The position numbers were made by a program, and so were the translations under genes. Below the pieces are notes generated by a model, which was not told the origin of the DNA, did no database searches, and saw only the letters and a program-made list of their open reading frames with translations. From Brachynemurus nebulosus (Eukaryota; Arthropoda; Insecta; Neuroptera; Myrmeleontidae): a stretch of 64,000 bases of DNA. This document shows positions 33,094-45,339 of this stretch, in pieces (the first letter of the stretch is position 1; each line of letters begins with the position of its first letter). The stretch is from assembly GCA_035578155.1 (NCBI GenBank), contig JAPWDM010000003.1, forward strand, positions 70,176,142 through 70,240,141, written 5' to 3'.

Positions 33094-35722
33094 AGTGTGA
33101 AACAACTAAACGTCAATGTTAATATTTATAACCTCAAAACTTTGATTATATTCATAAAATGTCAAAGTAAAAGCAAGTATTTATTAGAATTCTGGCCGAC
33201 TATTATTACTATATTATATAAAAGCTAATAGAAATATTCAAAAGAAAACACAATTTCACCTCATCGATGAAAATTATCAAAATCGACATATCTAGGTACA
33301 AAATGTTACGTCATATTCAAGAAATGGCGCGTTTTCACTAATTTGAATATTTGTTGAAAAATTCATCAAATGCGTGTTTTTGACACACACTAAGTAATGT
33401 CATCTCAGTGAAAGTGTTAATTTATGATTTTTTGTTAACTCTACAGCCCTCTTGCGTTTATTCAATATGGATATACAATTCAATAATTATTCAGTCACAC
33501 AACGATATTAATATGTCATCTTCGATGACATAAAATGGCGATTTTCAAAATAAAATTTCTAAATAGTTATCAAATTTTTTTTAAGTTTCATCATTAAAAT
33601 TGCACATATTAAACATGGTATTCAGACATAATTGATAAAACTATATCAGTTCAGTAGCTCATAGACAGCGCTCAAGTTCACTGTAAAAATTAATCAGATA
33701 TTTTTATTATTAAACCGTGGGAGGGCTGATATGGAGATGCACCCAGAGTGAAATTCAGGATTTTGATGAAACTTCGTTGGTGTGTAGAGTAGGTAAAAAT
33801 AAGGAACCCGTATTTTTTTCATCGGTCATCTTTCACGTTTACGGGGAGAACCCAGCCCCTGAAGTTGGGGGTTTAAATCGTATTTCTTAAGATATCTAGA
33901 AAACTATAAGAGATACAGGAAAACTTTAAATTGGCGAAATGTTACCCTTTGAAAGACCTATTCACCCGTATAGATTAACCCAGGGCCGGGTTCATAAGTG
34001 AGGCTGGAGGGGTGAAAATGGGGATAAATTTTCTTGTACAGCTTAAATGGTTCAATGCATTGAATTTTTGCCATCATAAATAGAAAGAGCACCAAAAATT
34101 AGGAGATACATGTTTTTGCGTTTTTTCGAAATATGTGTGGTATCCAAGCCATATAAGGAAGAAAAAAATAGGGTAGATTATATTGCATTATTATTGATTG
34201 CAAATACGTTACAATATGAAAATGTACATTTTTACTTTCCGATAATGATTCATATATTTTTCAGTAGGTACTTACTTAATTGATAATTTAGCCATCTGTC
34301 TTTTATATCTATTTCTACCAAAGTTCTCTGATCTGCAACTGTTAATGAATGTTCAACAAGAAGCAATTCCCCAACTAAGAGAATATTAAATTTTCTTGCT
34401 CAGTGTGATGGGCTCAAAATTTTTAATTTGCGGAATATGAAAGCTCATAAATATCTTATAATTTTGGGCTGTTTAATTTTTTAGTTCTATTAGGTACGAG
34501 GGCTAAATCCAGTGAGATTGAATATTTGTGATTTAAATTTGTAAGTTCATATCTTGAAGAAATATTAACCTGGCGGAAATTACGTGTAAGACAATTTTAT
34601 AAGCTTTATACTGAAACATTTTCTCGTGAAACTGAATTGACCAAACAGTAATATTTCACTTCTACTATCTCAAAGAAGGATTAACGGTACTGGTTGGTGG
34701 GGACAAAACTTCAAAATTTAATAACACCTAAACTAACCATTTTATGAAAAAAAAATTAGGTCGGAATTTTTTTTATTTAAGGTAGTAGGTAAGGTAGTAG
34801 TATTTAAGGTAAAAATTGTCAATATTTTTAGCGATAATTATTTAAAAACGCATTAAAATTTGTTACCCCAAATATCGCTGATTATAAAGTAACAGTTGAG
34901 TGTATCTTGAAGCTTCACTTACACATTGGTATACTAAGTCTATAGTCTACACACTATTTTTGTTCTTTACTATTGTAATTTGTATTAGTATGCTTTTAAA
35001 TTCACTTGCACATTTTTCATGTAACCCAGTTTTTAATTCTCGAAACCACTGATACAAAAATCTTTTTAATTTTTTTTCTTTTTCTTCATCTTTACTGGGC
35101 AAAAAATTCCAACAGATATTTTTTGTACTGTATAATACGGAAAACTGAACGACCAAAAAAAAAAAACGAAAAAAAAAACTAGATGAAAGTTTATTCAAAA
35201 AACTTTCTACTACACCAAGTGTCGTAGTGTTTGTAACCTAATTTTCTTGTTTTTCGTCTTTTCCAGTATCATGTTTGTGGATGGTACCGTATGAAATTAT
35301 GACAAAAATATTAAATGTCTTTCTTTCATATCTACTCCACAACCGTATGTATGTGTTTTGGAGCAGTTTTTTTTTTTTTATTTCCCAAAAGACTCGACGA
35401 CAAGAACATAATAACTATAGAGTCACTATTTTAATCTTGTTTGTCGCTCTCCATTGAGACTTGAAAGTGGATACGATACGTAATGGCGTGTTCAAAATAA
35501 TAAATATATTATTAAAATAATTTTGCACTTCGTTTTATTAATAATTTATCCGGTAACTTTCCGGTTCTATTCGAATATGTAATTTTCAAATGTCACATAA
35601 CGTCGTTATACATATGGGGATTTCAACAGGAGCATATTAGTTTTGGAAATTTTGATATGTGTAGAAATGGTAATGTATTGAGGTGGATAGTTTAGAGATT
35701 ACATTGTGGAAATGGAAGTGTA

Positions 35723-36691
35723 GGGGAAGGTCGCCCAAAGCGGGTAGGCTAAGATTAAACGCCCAAAAAAGTGACTTCTGACCTCGATAAGCAGATCTTT
35801 TTTATATTATCAAATAGAATAGTTATCGAACTTTAAAATGAAACTTCGCTTAAGAAATATTTATACCATATTTATTTTTAATAAAGAAAATACAAAACCT
35901 CTGCAAAAACTTGCTTTGTCCGTATAGGTATCCTAAAGCGGGTAACCCCCTTTAGGCAAAGCGGGTAAGTACATTATGTACTTAAATACTGTATATTACT
36001 GTATATAATATATTATTTTTTAATATAAACTTTCTTAATCATATAGAACTTAACAATAATAATAATTAAGTAAAAAAAATTGAAAAAAGACAAAAATAAT
36101 AAATTTATAACAATTAACTGTACTTTCTTTACAACCTCCATATTGGAGTATATTACTTCAGGTGGTTCCACATCAAAATTACCACAAACAAGGCAGAAAT
36201 ATTTTTTTTAAGCTTTTTCCCTCATTCCGTCGTAAAAAGAAGATTTTTTATTTTTTTCCCCTTCCAACAGTTTTTTTCATTAAGATGCTTCTATTTTGTC
36301 TACCCGCTTTGCCCATACCCGCTTTGCCCAAAAAGACTTAATTTTGTTAAGTAATAATTTCAAAATGAAAGCCGACACATGTCTACCTTTTTCTACATTA
36401 AAAGTCAAATGATGATAACATAATATGGTAATACCAAAAAGATTACAAATAAAAAGGTTTGTGACTAGTCACAGAATATTTATCGTCAAAATTTTTAACA
36501 AAACCAACAAAAAAATTTGGTGAAGCTTAATTAGGACATTAAACGACACAAGCGTTCAAGTGCAACTGATTGATATTGGTTGATATTCGGTTAATCTCGG
36601 TATACACACGACCTGACAAAAACATTCGATACAACGATCTACAAGCGCTTACCCGCTTTAAGAGGGGTACCTGCTTTGGGCGACTTTCCCC
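35723..36691. mobile_element. TA-target MITE with iterated TIR motif, 969 bp
   Basis: TA flanks at 35721-35722 and 36692-36693. The ends GGGGAAGGTCGCCCAAAG and, reversed, GGGGAAAGTCGCCCAAAG match nearly perfectly. The motif AAAGCGGGTA from just inside the TIR recurs at 35934-35967 (two copies) and, inverted, at 36300-36332 (two copies). It is probably Tc1/mariner-like; the repeated motifs may be transposase sites. No coding. Confidence 0.9.
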
Positions 36692-36848
36692 TAAGTTTTT
36701 TTTTAATAATATTTTCTGTGCATGTTACTATCAGTAATGATAGGACTTGTCGCTGCTTCTGTTTGACGGGTACATTTTTTTCAATACTAAATTAATTTCT
36801 ATCACGAGCTGTTATTCTAATGGCTTTCGAAAGCCGTCGAGTTTATAG

Positions 36849-37065
36849 CAGCGTTTTCCAACCTTTTTTCACCGCGAGTCCGCGACACTTTTTGAACATT
36901 TCAAAAATATTTAAAAGCAATTCTTTAATCTTAAATAGAATTCCTGTAGCTTGGAGTAATTTTTGTCATAAGTTGAAATAGCATTAAGACTTCCAATAGG
37001 AAATTACTTTTTTTGACTACCTCGTTAACCATGTAATTTAAATAAATACTGACAACTTCTTAAGG
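36849..37065 (+). repeat. hAT-like end followed by a family S unit
   Basis: CAGCGTTTTCCAACCTTTTT at 36849 resembles the common hAT terminus 'CAGnGTTTCCCAACC'. From about 36890 one family S unit follows ('TTAAAAGCAATTCTTTAATC', 'TTAAATAGAATTCCTGTAGC', 'CTTCTTAAG' at the end). The hAT right end was not found. Confidence 0.55.
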
Positions 37066-37069
37066 GGGG

Positions 37070-37691
37070 AGGTTCCTGCAGAACTTTCAAATTTTTCATT
37101 TTTTGTTTTGCTTTTAAAGATCATTTAAACCTTAAGGAATATATTTCTAATGTTTTAATGCCAACAGAAAGATTATCTTAGATAACGATAAACTGCTTTT
37201 AACTCTACTTTTCAAAAACGAAAACTTTTTAATAGCGTTTTTCTCAAAACAGGTTTTTTTCCGCGCCGCGGAACATAACCTAAAGTTATTAAGGTATTAA
37301 CTTGAAATTTTGCACAGATATTCTTTAAGATACTGGCCTTTGCATATACCTAAAATTTTGCATAAATTATTACTATAAATATTGTTTATAACAATTTGTT
37401 TATCAAAAAAAAAAAAGTGAAATTTTTTTCTTTTTGATTTTAAATTGTGGAAAAAAAATTTTCTCATCAGAAATAGGTATATGCAAAGCGTAATGACTTA
37501 TTTTAATAAAATTATTTTGTCCGATTGAATTCAGTTGATTACAAGAGGCTGGGTATTCCACGGCGCAAATTAAAAGAGTCAACTTGAAACAGTTGTAGTG
37601 CCACTTTTTCTTTTTTTGCATAAAAATTTATGAGTGAATACACCATAAAATGTACTATACTATGTAACTTCATTTGATACAATAAATGTAT
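37070..37691. other. intergenic, small inverted repeat
   Basis: CTTTGCATATACCTA (about 37338-37352) is exactly reversed at 37475-37489, giving a 150-bp hairpin with a long T/A-rich loop. Nothing else seen. Confidence 0.5.
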
Positions 37692-37695
37692 CCAG
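37692..37695. other. target-site duplication CCAG (left)
   Basis: The same CCAG follows the 3' LTR at 43259-43262. The reconstructed empty site would read AATGTATCCAGTTTCTT. Confidence 0.9.
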
Positions 37696-38408
37696 TGTAA
37701 CGTTATACACATTTACGCCCCCTTACCTTTGCCATTTTAAATAAAATAACATTTATTCGTAAAGAAAAAAAATATATTAATCATTTTACATTTTAAAAAT
37801 TAAAACTTAATAATTCTAACAATACAAAAAAATAATAATAATGAAAAAATATTTAGAAGGAATGAAACGTCCTGTACATGATTTTAGCTGGGACATTCTG
37901 TCACCAGGTAGCAATTATCTTTAATAATTAAAAAATAAAATTGTAAACAAATAGTGAATTTGAATAATCGAACTAAATTCAACTGGAATTGGATCGAATC
38001 AATTATGTAACATCTTAAAATAATTACCGTCTCGAGGTTAGCTGGTAGGCGTGCGAGCAGCGATCGTTCTCTTCTGCTTCTGGAGCACGAACGATCCACT
38101 TCCATTAGAAGCACAGTTCAACAATTAGTCAAACAATGGGATGTGAACTCCCTCACCTCGTGTTCAAATTCAAATTATAATCATCGATTGTTCAAATTTT
38201 ACACAAAATAACATTAAAAGGATATAGATGTAAGTCAGATCTTTTTATAAATCTTTAATTTTCATAATTAAATATAAGTTGACTGATATAATATTTGATT
38301 CTTTTCTTAATCTAAATATCTTTACAATTTTATTATAATGATCTCGATTCTAACACAACTCCATGCACAACTTGCCATGTATTTAAAAAAAAAAAAATTT
38401 ATCTTTCC

Positions 38409-38441
<33 letters not shown>

Positions 38442-39606
38442 TAAAATAAGTAGTTAGAATCAAGATTATATTTATCAAGAAATCGTTAACTTCGACAACT
38501 CACCTTTTAACATAAATTCATATTGACATTTTTATAAAAAAAAGAAAAAAACTGAATAATAAATCAATGCCAATTAGGGTTAGAATTTTTTTTCTCTTGA
38601 CAATTTCACAGAAGTTAAAAATCAATAACTTTACCGCCGAACCACACCTTTTAAATTTGGTCTGGAAACTCTGAAATTCATCAAATAACGAATAATTACT
38701 TACAAATTTTATAATGTCAATCAAAATTGCCATTTACCTTTCATTTTCCTTAAATAGTTCCAAAAATTTGGCGACATAATATGGCAATGTCTTGATCGGC
38801 GTGATCGACAGCTGGGCCGTAATGTCGGATAAATATTGGATCGTTACCTGGGCGCGTGTTAAAATTAACACGATGCGCCCCAGGTTAATTAGGTTAATTT
38901 AAGTTCCTTATTTTTTTTAATTTATCTAAGGTAATTGTTCGTTTGACAGCTGATGTAGCCATTTTGATTTCATTGTACCTTTCTTAACACGGCGAATATC
39001 GATTTTTTTTTTTGTAAATTTTATAATTGTATTTTCACAAATACTATTCATAATAATATTTGTAATAAATTTGTTAAGTGGAAATTTCATATTTTCTTCT
39101 TTCCAATACCACTTCATAACCTTTTTTCAGAAAATAATTTCAGTATGGAGATACATAATACAAATTTTAACTACCATAGGAATGTTCATTACAACGGTAC
39201 ATGTGTTGTGTACGACAAGCGTCGCACACACCTCATGCAATCGTCATATTACTGTACAATAGAACTTATACGACTTACAACACCGAGAGGTACCCCATGC
39301 GATGTAGTGGACGGTGCCGCGAGCGACTTCATTAAAGCTTCCACTGTGCCATCTTACTAACAAATATTAATCACGGTGACCGACTACGACGCGTGCGGTG
39401 GCTCTTTTAGATCAGTTTAATTCAATAGATAGATATTTTGAAATCTCGCTGTTGATAAATCGGCAGTATGTCGCGGTTTGGATCCACGCTAAATTTGATT
39501 AAATCTGCCCAGTGAATTTCCTCGCTTGACGTAGCGCATAGAACGGACAATGTTTGAACACCTAATTAATAGATGGCGTTACGGTCAAAGGAGGTTTCAC
39601 GTTACA
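37696..39606 (+). repeat. 5' LTR, 1911 bp
   Basis: It begins TGTAACGTTATACACATT and ends GGTTTCACGTTACA, so TG…CA termini and a short ACGTTACA/TGTAACGT inverted repeat are present. It contains A-runs of 13 and 28 (38385-38438), the inverted repeats 38061-38098 and 38846-38885, and small frames under 80 codons that are not known proteins. As the 5' copy it should hold the promoter, which I cannot place. Confidence 0.97.
38846..38885. other. 40-bp near-palindrome in the LTR
   Basis: ACCTGGGCGCGTGTTAA pairs with TTAACACGATGCGCCCCAGGT, with a few unpaired bases. The same structure occurs in the 3' LTR at 42498-42537. It is the most G/C-rich part of the LTR and could form an RNA hairpin or bind protein. 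Confidence 0.85.
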
Positions 39607-39608
39607 AA

Positions 39609-39624
39609 TGGTAGCAGAGCGTGG
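39609..39624 (+). promoter_or_regulatory. primer-binding site for initiator Met tRNA
   Basis: TGGTAGCAGAGC is the complement of the 3' end of eukaryotic initiator Met tRNA including CCA (…GCTCTGCTACCA); the next four bases match only partly. It lies two bases after the 5' LTR, the usual position. Confidence 0.88.
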
Positions 39625-41335
39625 TTAACCAATCCTCGAGATTATTTTAGTTGTTTCAGCGAGTATTATCATTTTTGGTTAATAGTATCCTCCCACTAGT
39701 TGTCGATGTTAACTTATAAAAATTTCAGGCAATATCTAATTTATCTGAAAGGAATCAAAATTCATTAAAACACCTTCTCGATCTAATACTCTTTAATTTT
39801 ATTTGTTTACATGATATATACACGACACACACGAGGCGGGGTCACATCCCATAAAATGACTAGACAATAGTACCAATACAAATTAACACATATGGAAACA
39901 ATAGTCCCGTAAAATGTCGGAAGCAAGGATCCAAGGCGCCGGAAATTTCCAAGATGTGTCCGAGCTGTCCAAGGAACGCCCACGAGCCGCACAATCTTCC
40001 TTCAATTTTGTCCGGCATCAATCAGTCTATTCGTGACCGGAAAACAGTCAATATCCAGGGTCATCACCGATCAAAATTCCTGCCGTCATTGGTTCGCTCA
40101 TCATGTTAATACTGGCGAATAATGTAACCACAATCGTCAACACGTACTGAACCACCACATGTCGGAAATGAAGTCGCCGTACCCATCAAGATCCAGCCAA
40201 CGTCATCCACGTATCACCTCGCACCAAATCGATGTGTATTTACGACCAATGCCGTACATCCGTAAATTCACTGATGTGAATTGACATGTGAGCTATCGCC
40301 AGCGGACTAGTTTCTTTACATCGAGGTTGTAACGGATCTCATCAGATGACGCTAGTAACACGGACGACTTCACGTATATGACAATGAGTAGACACCAGTA
40401 ACAATCGATCTACTCAACACGGTACGATTATTCGTTTTTCCTATTTTTAAAATTTTATTCAGACATAAATTCCTGCTGAGGCTTTCAGGGCATGTGTGAC
40501 GGACACTCGAACTAATGTGACTGTGTGAATGAAGCCTGTGGACATTACTAGTTTCAATTGGACTATTTCACCACTAGACGTCAACCCACGTTGTGCGATC
40601 AATATTGAATCGGACGAAGATCATCATCATCGACATTCACCATCATGTACTGCACGGCGTAATCATTGTTTCCGACATTAACTGTAAAATAATAAGTAGG
40701 GTAAGACCAAATTTATTAATGGTGTTAAATAGTTACTTACGTTAAAAGTCGTATACATTCACTAGAGGGTGGTGCACAATCTGTTTCCGATGGTCAGTAG
40801 TTCATCGCAATATTTGTCTCGGTTGCGCGTGTTTGTTGGTGAGAGGCGCCCGGCACCAAAAACTCCTTTAACACATAAAGTGAAGTAAAGGTGATAGGTT
40901 TTAGAGTGCCGGTTAATCTTCTGATAAATCGTGCGGTTGAGACCGAAGATCTGATCCTGCGGATCGACATATTTTTGAAATAGGGAAACTGCGTGTATTG
41001 TCTGGTGAGGACTCGGATCTCTGAAACTCCTTTAACACGTTTAGTGAATCAAAGGTGATAGGTTTCAGTGTGTCGGGATAATCACCTGGTAATCACGTAG
41101 TTGACTAAAACATAGTTGAGAAGTAGTTTCGAATGCGGCCGGATCATGGTTTTGCACCGTCCCCGAGACGTTCAGGTGTCCGTTCAATAATTGAACGCGT
41201 AATACTTAATATGCATAATTTGAAGGTGGTAAAGTTATTAGATTGAATATCTATTTATTATATAACTCACACGAACAGATTACAGTAAGATTAGGTTAAC
41301 TGTCAGTATCATTCTCCTGACGTTTCATTCCATTT

Positions 41336-41348
41336 AAGGGGGAGTGGG
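41336..41348 (+). promoter_or_regulatory. polypurine tract
   Basis: AAGGGGGAGTGGG abuts the 3' LTR with no gap, as needed to prime plus-strand synthesis. Confidence 0.85.
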
Positions 41349-43258
41349 TGTAACGTTATACACATTTACGCCCCCTTACCTTTGCCATTTTAAATAAAAT
41401 AACATTTATTCGTAAAGAAAAAAAATATATTAATCATTTTACATTTTAAAAATTAAAACTTAATAATTCTAACAATACAAAAAAATAATAATAATGAAAA
41501 AATATTTAGAAGGAATGAAACGTCCTGTACATGATTTTAGCTGGGACATTCTGTCACCAGGTAGCAATTATCTTTAATAATTAAAAAATAAAATTGTAAA
41601 CAAATAGTGAATTTGAATAATCGAACTAAATTCAACTGGAATTGGATCGAATCAATTATGTAACATCTTAAAATAATTACCGTCTCGAGGTTAGCTGGTA
41701 GGCGTGCGAGCAGCGATCGTTCTCTTCTGCTTCTGGAGCACGAACGATCCACTTCCATTAGAAGCACAGTTCAACAATTAGTCAAACAATGGGATGTGAA
41801 CTCCCTCACCTCGTGTTCAAATTCAAATTATAATCATCGATTGTTCAAATTTTACACAAAATAACATTAAAAGGATATAGATGTAAGTCAGATCTTTTTA
41901 TAAATCTTTAATTTTCATAATTAAATATAAGTTGACTGATATAATATTTGATTCTTTTCTTAATCTAAATATCTTTACAATTTTATTATAATGATCTCGA
42001 TTCTAACACAACTCCATGCACAACTTGCCATGTATTTAAAAAAAAAAAAAATTTATCTTTCCGTAAAAAAAAAAAAAAAAAAAAAAAAAATATTAAAATA
42101 AGTAGTTAGAATCAAGATTATATTTATCAAGAAATCGTTAACTTCGACAACTCACCTTTTTACATAAATTCATATTGACATTTTTATAAAAAAAAGAAAA
42201 AAACTGAATAATAAATCAATGCCAATTAGGGTTAGAATTTTTTTTCTCTTGACAATTTCACAGAAGTTAAAAATCAATAACTTTACCGCCGAACCACACC
42301 TTTTAAATTTGGTCTGGAAACTCTGAAATTCATCAAATAACGAATAATTACTTACAAATTTTATAATGTCAATCAAAATTGCCATTTACCTTTCATTTTC
42401 CTTAAATAGTTCCAAAAATTTGGCGACATAATATGGCAATGTCTTGATCGGCGTGATCGACAGCTGGGCCGTAATGTCGGATAAATATTGGATCGTTACC
42501 TGGGCGCGTGTTAAAATTAACACGATGCGCCCCAGGTTAATTAGGTTAATTTAAGTTCCTTATTTTTTTTAATTTATCTAAGGTAATTGTTCGTTTGACA
42601 GCTGATGTAGCCATTTTGATTTCATTGTACCTTTCTTAACACGGCGAATATCGATTTTTTTTTTTGTAAATTTTATAATTGTATTTTCACAAATACTATT
42701 CATAATAATATTTGTAATAAATTTGTTAAGTGGAAATTTCATATTTTCTTCTTTCCAATACCACTTCATAACCTTTTTTCAGAAAATAATTTCAGTATGG
42801 AGATACATAATACAAATTTTAACTACCATAGGAATGTTCATTACAACGGTACATGTGTTGTGTACGACAAGCGTCGCACACACCTCATGCAATCGTCATA
42901 TTACTGTACAATAGAACTTATACGACTTACAACACCGAGAGGTACCCCATGCGATGTAGTGGACGGTGCCGCGAGCGACTTCATTAAAGCTTCCACTGTG
43001 CCATCTTACTAACAAATATTAATCACGGTGACCGACTACGACGCGTGCGGTGGCTCTTTTAGATCAGTTTAATTCAATAGATAGATATTTTGAAATCTCG
43101 CTGTTGATAAATCGGCAGTATGTCGCGGTTTGGATCCACGCTAAATTTGATTAAATCTGCCCAGTGAATTTCCTCGCTTGACGTAGCGCATAGAACGGGC
43201 AATGTTTGAACACCTAATTAATAGATGGCGTTACGGTCAAAGGAGGTTTCACGTTACA
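41349..43258 (+). repeat. 3' LTR, 1910 bp
   Basis: By eye it differs from the 5' LTR at 42161 (T, versus A at 38509), in the GAACGGGCAA word (about 43198, versus GAACGGACAA at 39547), and in the two A-runs (14 and 26 here). All other differences, if any, escaped me. Confidence 0.97.
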
Positions 43259-43317
43259 CCAGTTTCTTAAAAATAATTATTAAAAAACCTGTTGTCTGGA
43301 GGACGCTCCTCCCTTGA

Positions 43318-43405
43318 GGATTAGACAAATGTTTAAAATCCATTCTCTAATCTTAAATAGAATTTCTATATCCTGGAATCATTTTCGCCATTAGTTGAGG
43401 CACGT
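43318..43405 (+). repeat. family S repeat, partial unit
   Basis: 'GACAAATGTTTAAAATCC', 'TAATCTTAAATAGAATTTC', 'TCCTGGAATCATTTTCGCC' and 'ATTAGTTGAGG' match one family S unit. From 43410 to 44338 I see no gene; GGGCGCC/GGGCCCC words at 43450-43480 have no partner. Confidence 0.7.
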
Positions 43406-44340
43406 GGCACGGGCAGTGGAGGCACGTGGCATAACTGCAAGTTTTTAGGGGCGCCAAAAATGCAAGTTAAAGGGCCCCAAAAATAGTTTTATAGTAAATA
43501 GACACTAGTTATCGATTCTGTTTTTAACCTGATGGAATTTAATCATCTTGAACTCGATTTGAAAATAATATATTATTAGGTATTATTTGTTTTCCGCATT
43601 TTTGTTCCTGACTTCGCACGTTCATTTATAACCGCAACCTAGGTATCTATAGAATATATTCCTGTTACTTCGAATCGATTACGAGATCGCTATAGAAGTT
43701 TTCACTTCCGTTGTGCGGTCTTAAAAAAATTCTCATTTTAATTTTTATAAAACTTTTTACAAAAAACGTTCACTCACCTTTTCTTTCCTATAAAACCAAC
43801 TATTTCAAAGATATTTGCATTAAATTACGTTTATACATATAGTGCAGAGTAACATTGAGCTAATTTGATACTACTATGTTGATTTATTAAGCTATAATAT
43901 TCTTGAACCAGTTGTCAATATTTGGCTAGTTTCGTTTGTGCAATAGTTGTTGGATAGATGAGAAAAGCGAGAACATAATTACATCGTAGACAAAGTATAC
44001 CTACATACATCTCTATCGCATATACGTTCATCTCTATCGTATATAAATGAATCATTGATACAGAATGTGTATCAAATAATCGAATAATTGATTTGATTAA
44101 TTCAAATTAAAAGCTTTGTGGTTTTGATGCGATGCGTACAATTTCCAAATGGAATTTCGAATCAAATAAATTCCATTTAATTCGAATTGGGCTTCGACTT
44201 TGGCTGATAAATTATTATTTAAAGATATTTGTGTGGTTTATTTATGAACGTACGAGATAATATAGTAGAAGGAAAAACTGATTAAGAGATTTTTAGAAGC
44301 AACATTTCCTTTTTTACCACCAATAAGTATAATTCAAGTA

Positions 44341-44850
44341 GGAGAGACCGGGGCATGTTGACATAGTTTTTAGTTTTCGATTTTTCTAATTTTTTGTATT
44401 ACAGCTATTTACATGCTTTTTATACTCAAATATAACTTGATTATTAAGCTTCATTTTGACACCTATAAAAACCTTCCTACTATCATACCTTTTTAAATAC
44501 TTAACTTTTTCTTGAGTGATGTCGCCTGTATAAACATGCCCCCTTTACGGGGTAAGTTTACACACTTTCTAAAATGGGGAAAAATAGGGCTAACAACTGT
44601 AAAAAAAAACAAATAAATATGCGAATCAGTTTCATTAGCAAAAAAATAACACAAAACTTCCAATTCAAATACCAAAAAATATAAAATAACGAAAAATTCA
44701 TAGGATCTACAAATCAAGTAGTCAAAATCACTGTTATGTACAGTTCATGCACACAAAAAAAATTGAATCAGTTTCAATAAACCTATAGTTATCATATGTG
44801 CAAACATACCCCATGTGCCTTGTGTAAATTTGCCCCTTCGGCATATTTTC
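44341..44850 (+). mobile_element. left part of a TA-target element, right end missing
   Basis: It starts GGAGAGACCGGGGCATGTTG after TA (44339-44340). Related words recur inside: 'AACATGCCCCC' and 'CGGGGTAAGTTTACAC' (44535-44562), 'CATACCCCATG' (44803) and 'AATTTGCCCC' (44827). This matches the style of the elements at 35723, 49907 and 52107. I found no inverted right end, so it is truncated or I missed it. Confidence 0.5.
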
Positions 44851-44908
44851 AACAAAATATAACCTATAAATTTTTTTAATGAGATTAGCACTTAACAAAC
44901 TATCTTAA

Positions 44909-45335
44909 CCCTTTGCGCTTATAAGACATGTACAGCATGACAAGATGGTTTGTCCATTAACTCTACCATATTTAAAGGTGTTTTGTCTGTTGGATCATAA
45001 AACATGTACCACATGACACACTGAACGTTGAACTGTAATGACTGCTCATACTTCACATTACATGAATATCTTATTTAATAACTGCAAACACATTCATTTA
45101 TTAGAAAAATTGTAAATAAAATAATACAAAATCCCCGTTGAATTATCTTTTTAAAATTAAAAACTAATAAAACAGCATTGAGGACGTATTTAGCGCATTT
45201 AGTATTCAACTTTGGGGAAACAAGGTTAGAACGTCAAAAGAATCCAGGAGAAACAAGGTTAGAATCGTTATCATGTGCTACATGTCTTACCAGCCTATTT
45301 ACAACTAACTTTTTTTTTTGCTTGAGTGCAAAGAG
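44909..45335. mobile_element. piggyBac-like MITE, 427 bp
   Basis: TTAA at 44905-44908 and 45336-45339. The ends CCCTTTGCGCT and, reversed, CTCTTTGCACT form the TIR. 'AAGACATGTACAGCATGA' on the left and 'AAGACATGTAGCACATGATA' on the right (reversed) are subterminal inverted repeats, with a third copy 'AACATGTACCACATGAC' at 45001. No coding. It may be nested in the 44341 element. Confidence 0.85.
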
Positions 45336-45339
45336 TTAA

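Larger units (their letters stand above)
31931..35720. other. intergenic, no gene seen
   Basis: Nearly 3.8 kb of AT-rich DNA. I noted a G-rich run (32453-32479), a CRE-like palindrome (33084-33093) and a CAGGGCCGGGTTC word at 33984 that resembles the hAT-like termini at 23238 and 27109 but has no partner. A minus-strand frame at 34947-35198 is a low-complexity F/K-rich translation. Confidence 0.5.
39607..41348 (+). other. retrotransposon interior, non-coding
   Basis: 1742 bp of moderate GC, richer than the flanks. No frame exceeds about 60 codons, and none shows a zinc knuckle, aspartic protease or polymerase motif. Two related units about 164 bp apart (40821-40945 and 40985-41110) share ACTCCTTTAACAC and 'AAAGGTGATAGGTTT'. 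The interior probably carries packaging and priming signals only. Confidence 0.85.
37696..43258 (+). mobile_element. young non-autonomous LTR retrotransposon, 5563 bp
   Basis: Two nearly identical LTRs (37696-39606 and 41349-43258) enclose a 1742-bp interior. CCAG is duplicated at 37692-37695 and 43259-43262. The primer site lies 2 bases after the 5' LTR and a purine tract directly precedes the 3' LTR. The interior has no gag, protease, reverse transcriptase or integrase frame, so the element must be mobilised in trans. The LTRs are longer than the interior, as in LARD-like or other defective families. Two substitutions and two A-run length differences are all I see between the LTRs, so insertion is recent. 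A 4-bp TSD is compatible with the Ty3/gypsy group, but no protein confirms it. Confidence 0.95.

Noticed and set aside
37455..37475. CTGATGAGAAAA word on the minus strand
   Set aside because: Only the seven-base core word is present; no stem II, no GAAA at the right distance, no flanking pairing.
37884..39360. Short frames repeated in both halves (37884/41537, 38518/42170, 38926/42578, 39071/42723, 39145/42797)
   Set aside because: They are identical because they lie in the two LTRs, not because of gene duplication; they have no known protein motif.
40290..40350. CTGATGAG … GAAAC on the minus strand of the retrotransposon interior, a possible hammerhead
   Set aside because: No stem II closes between CTGATGA and GAAA, and stem I does not pair over enough bases.
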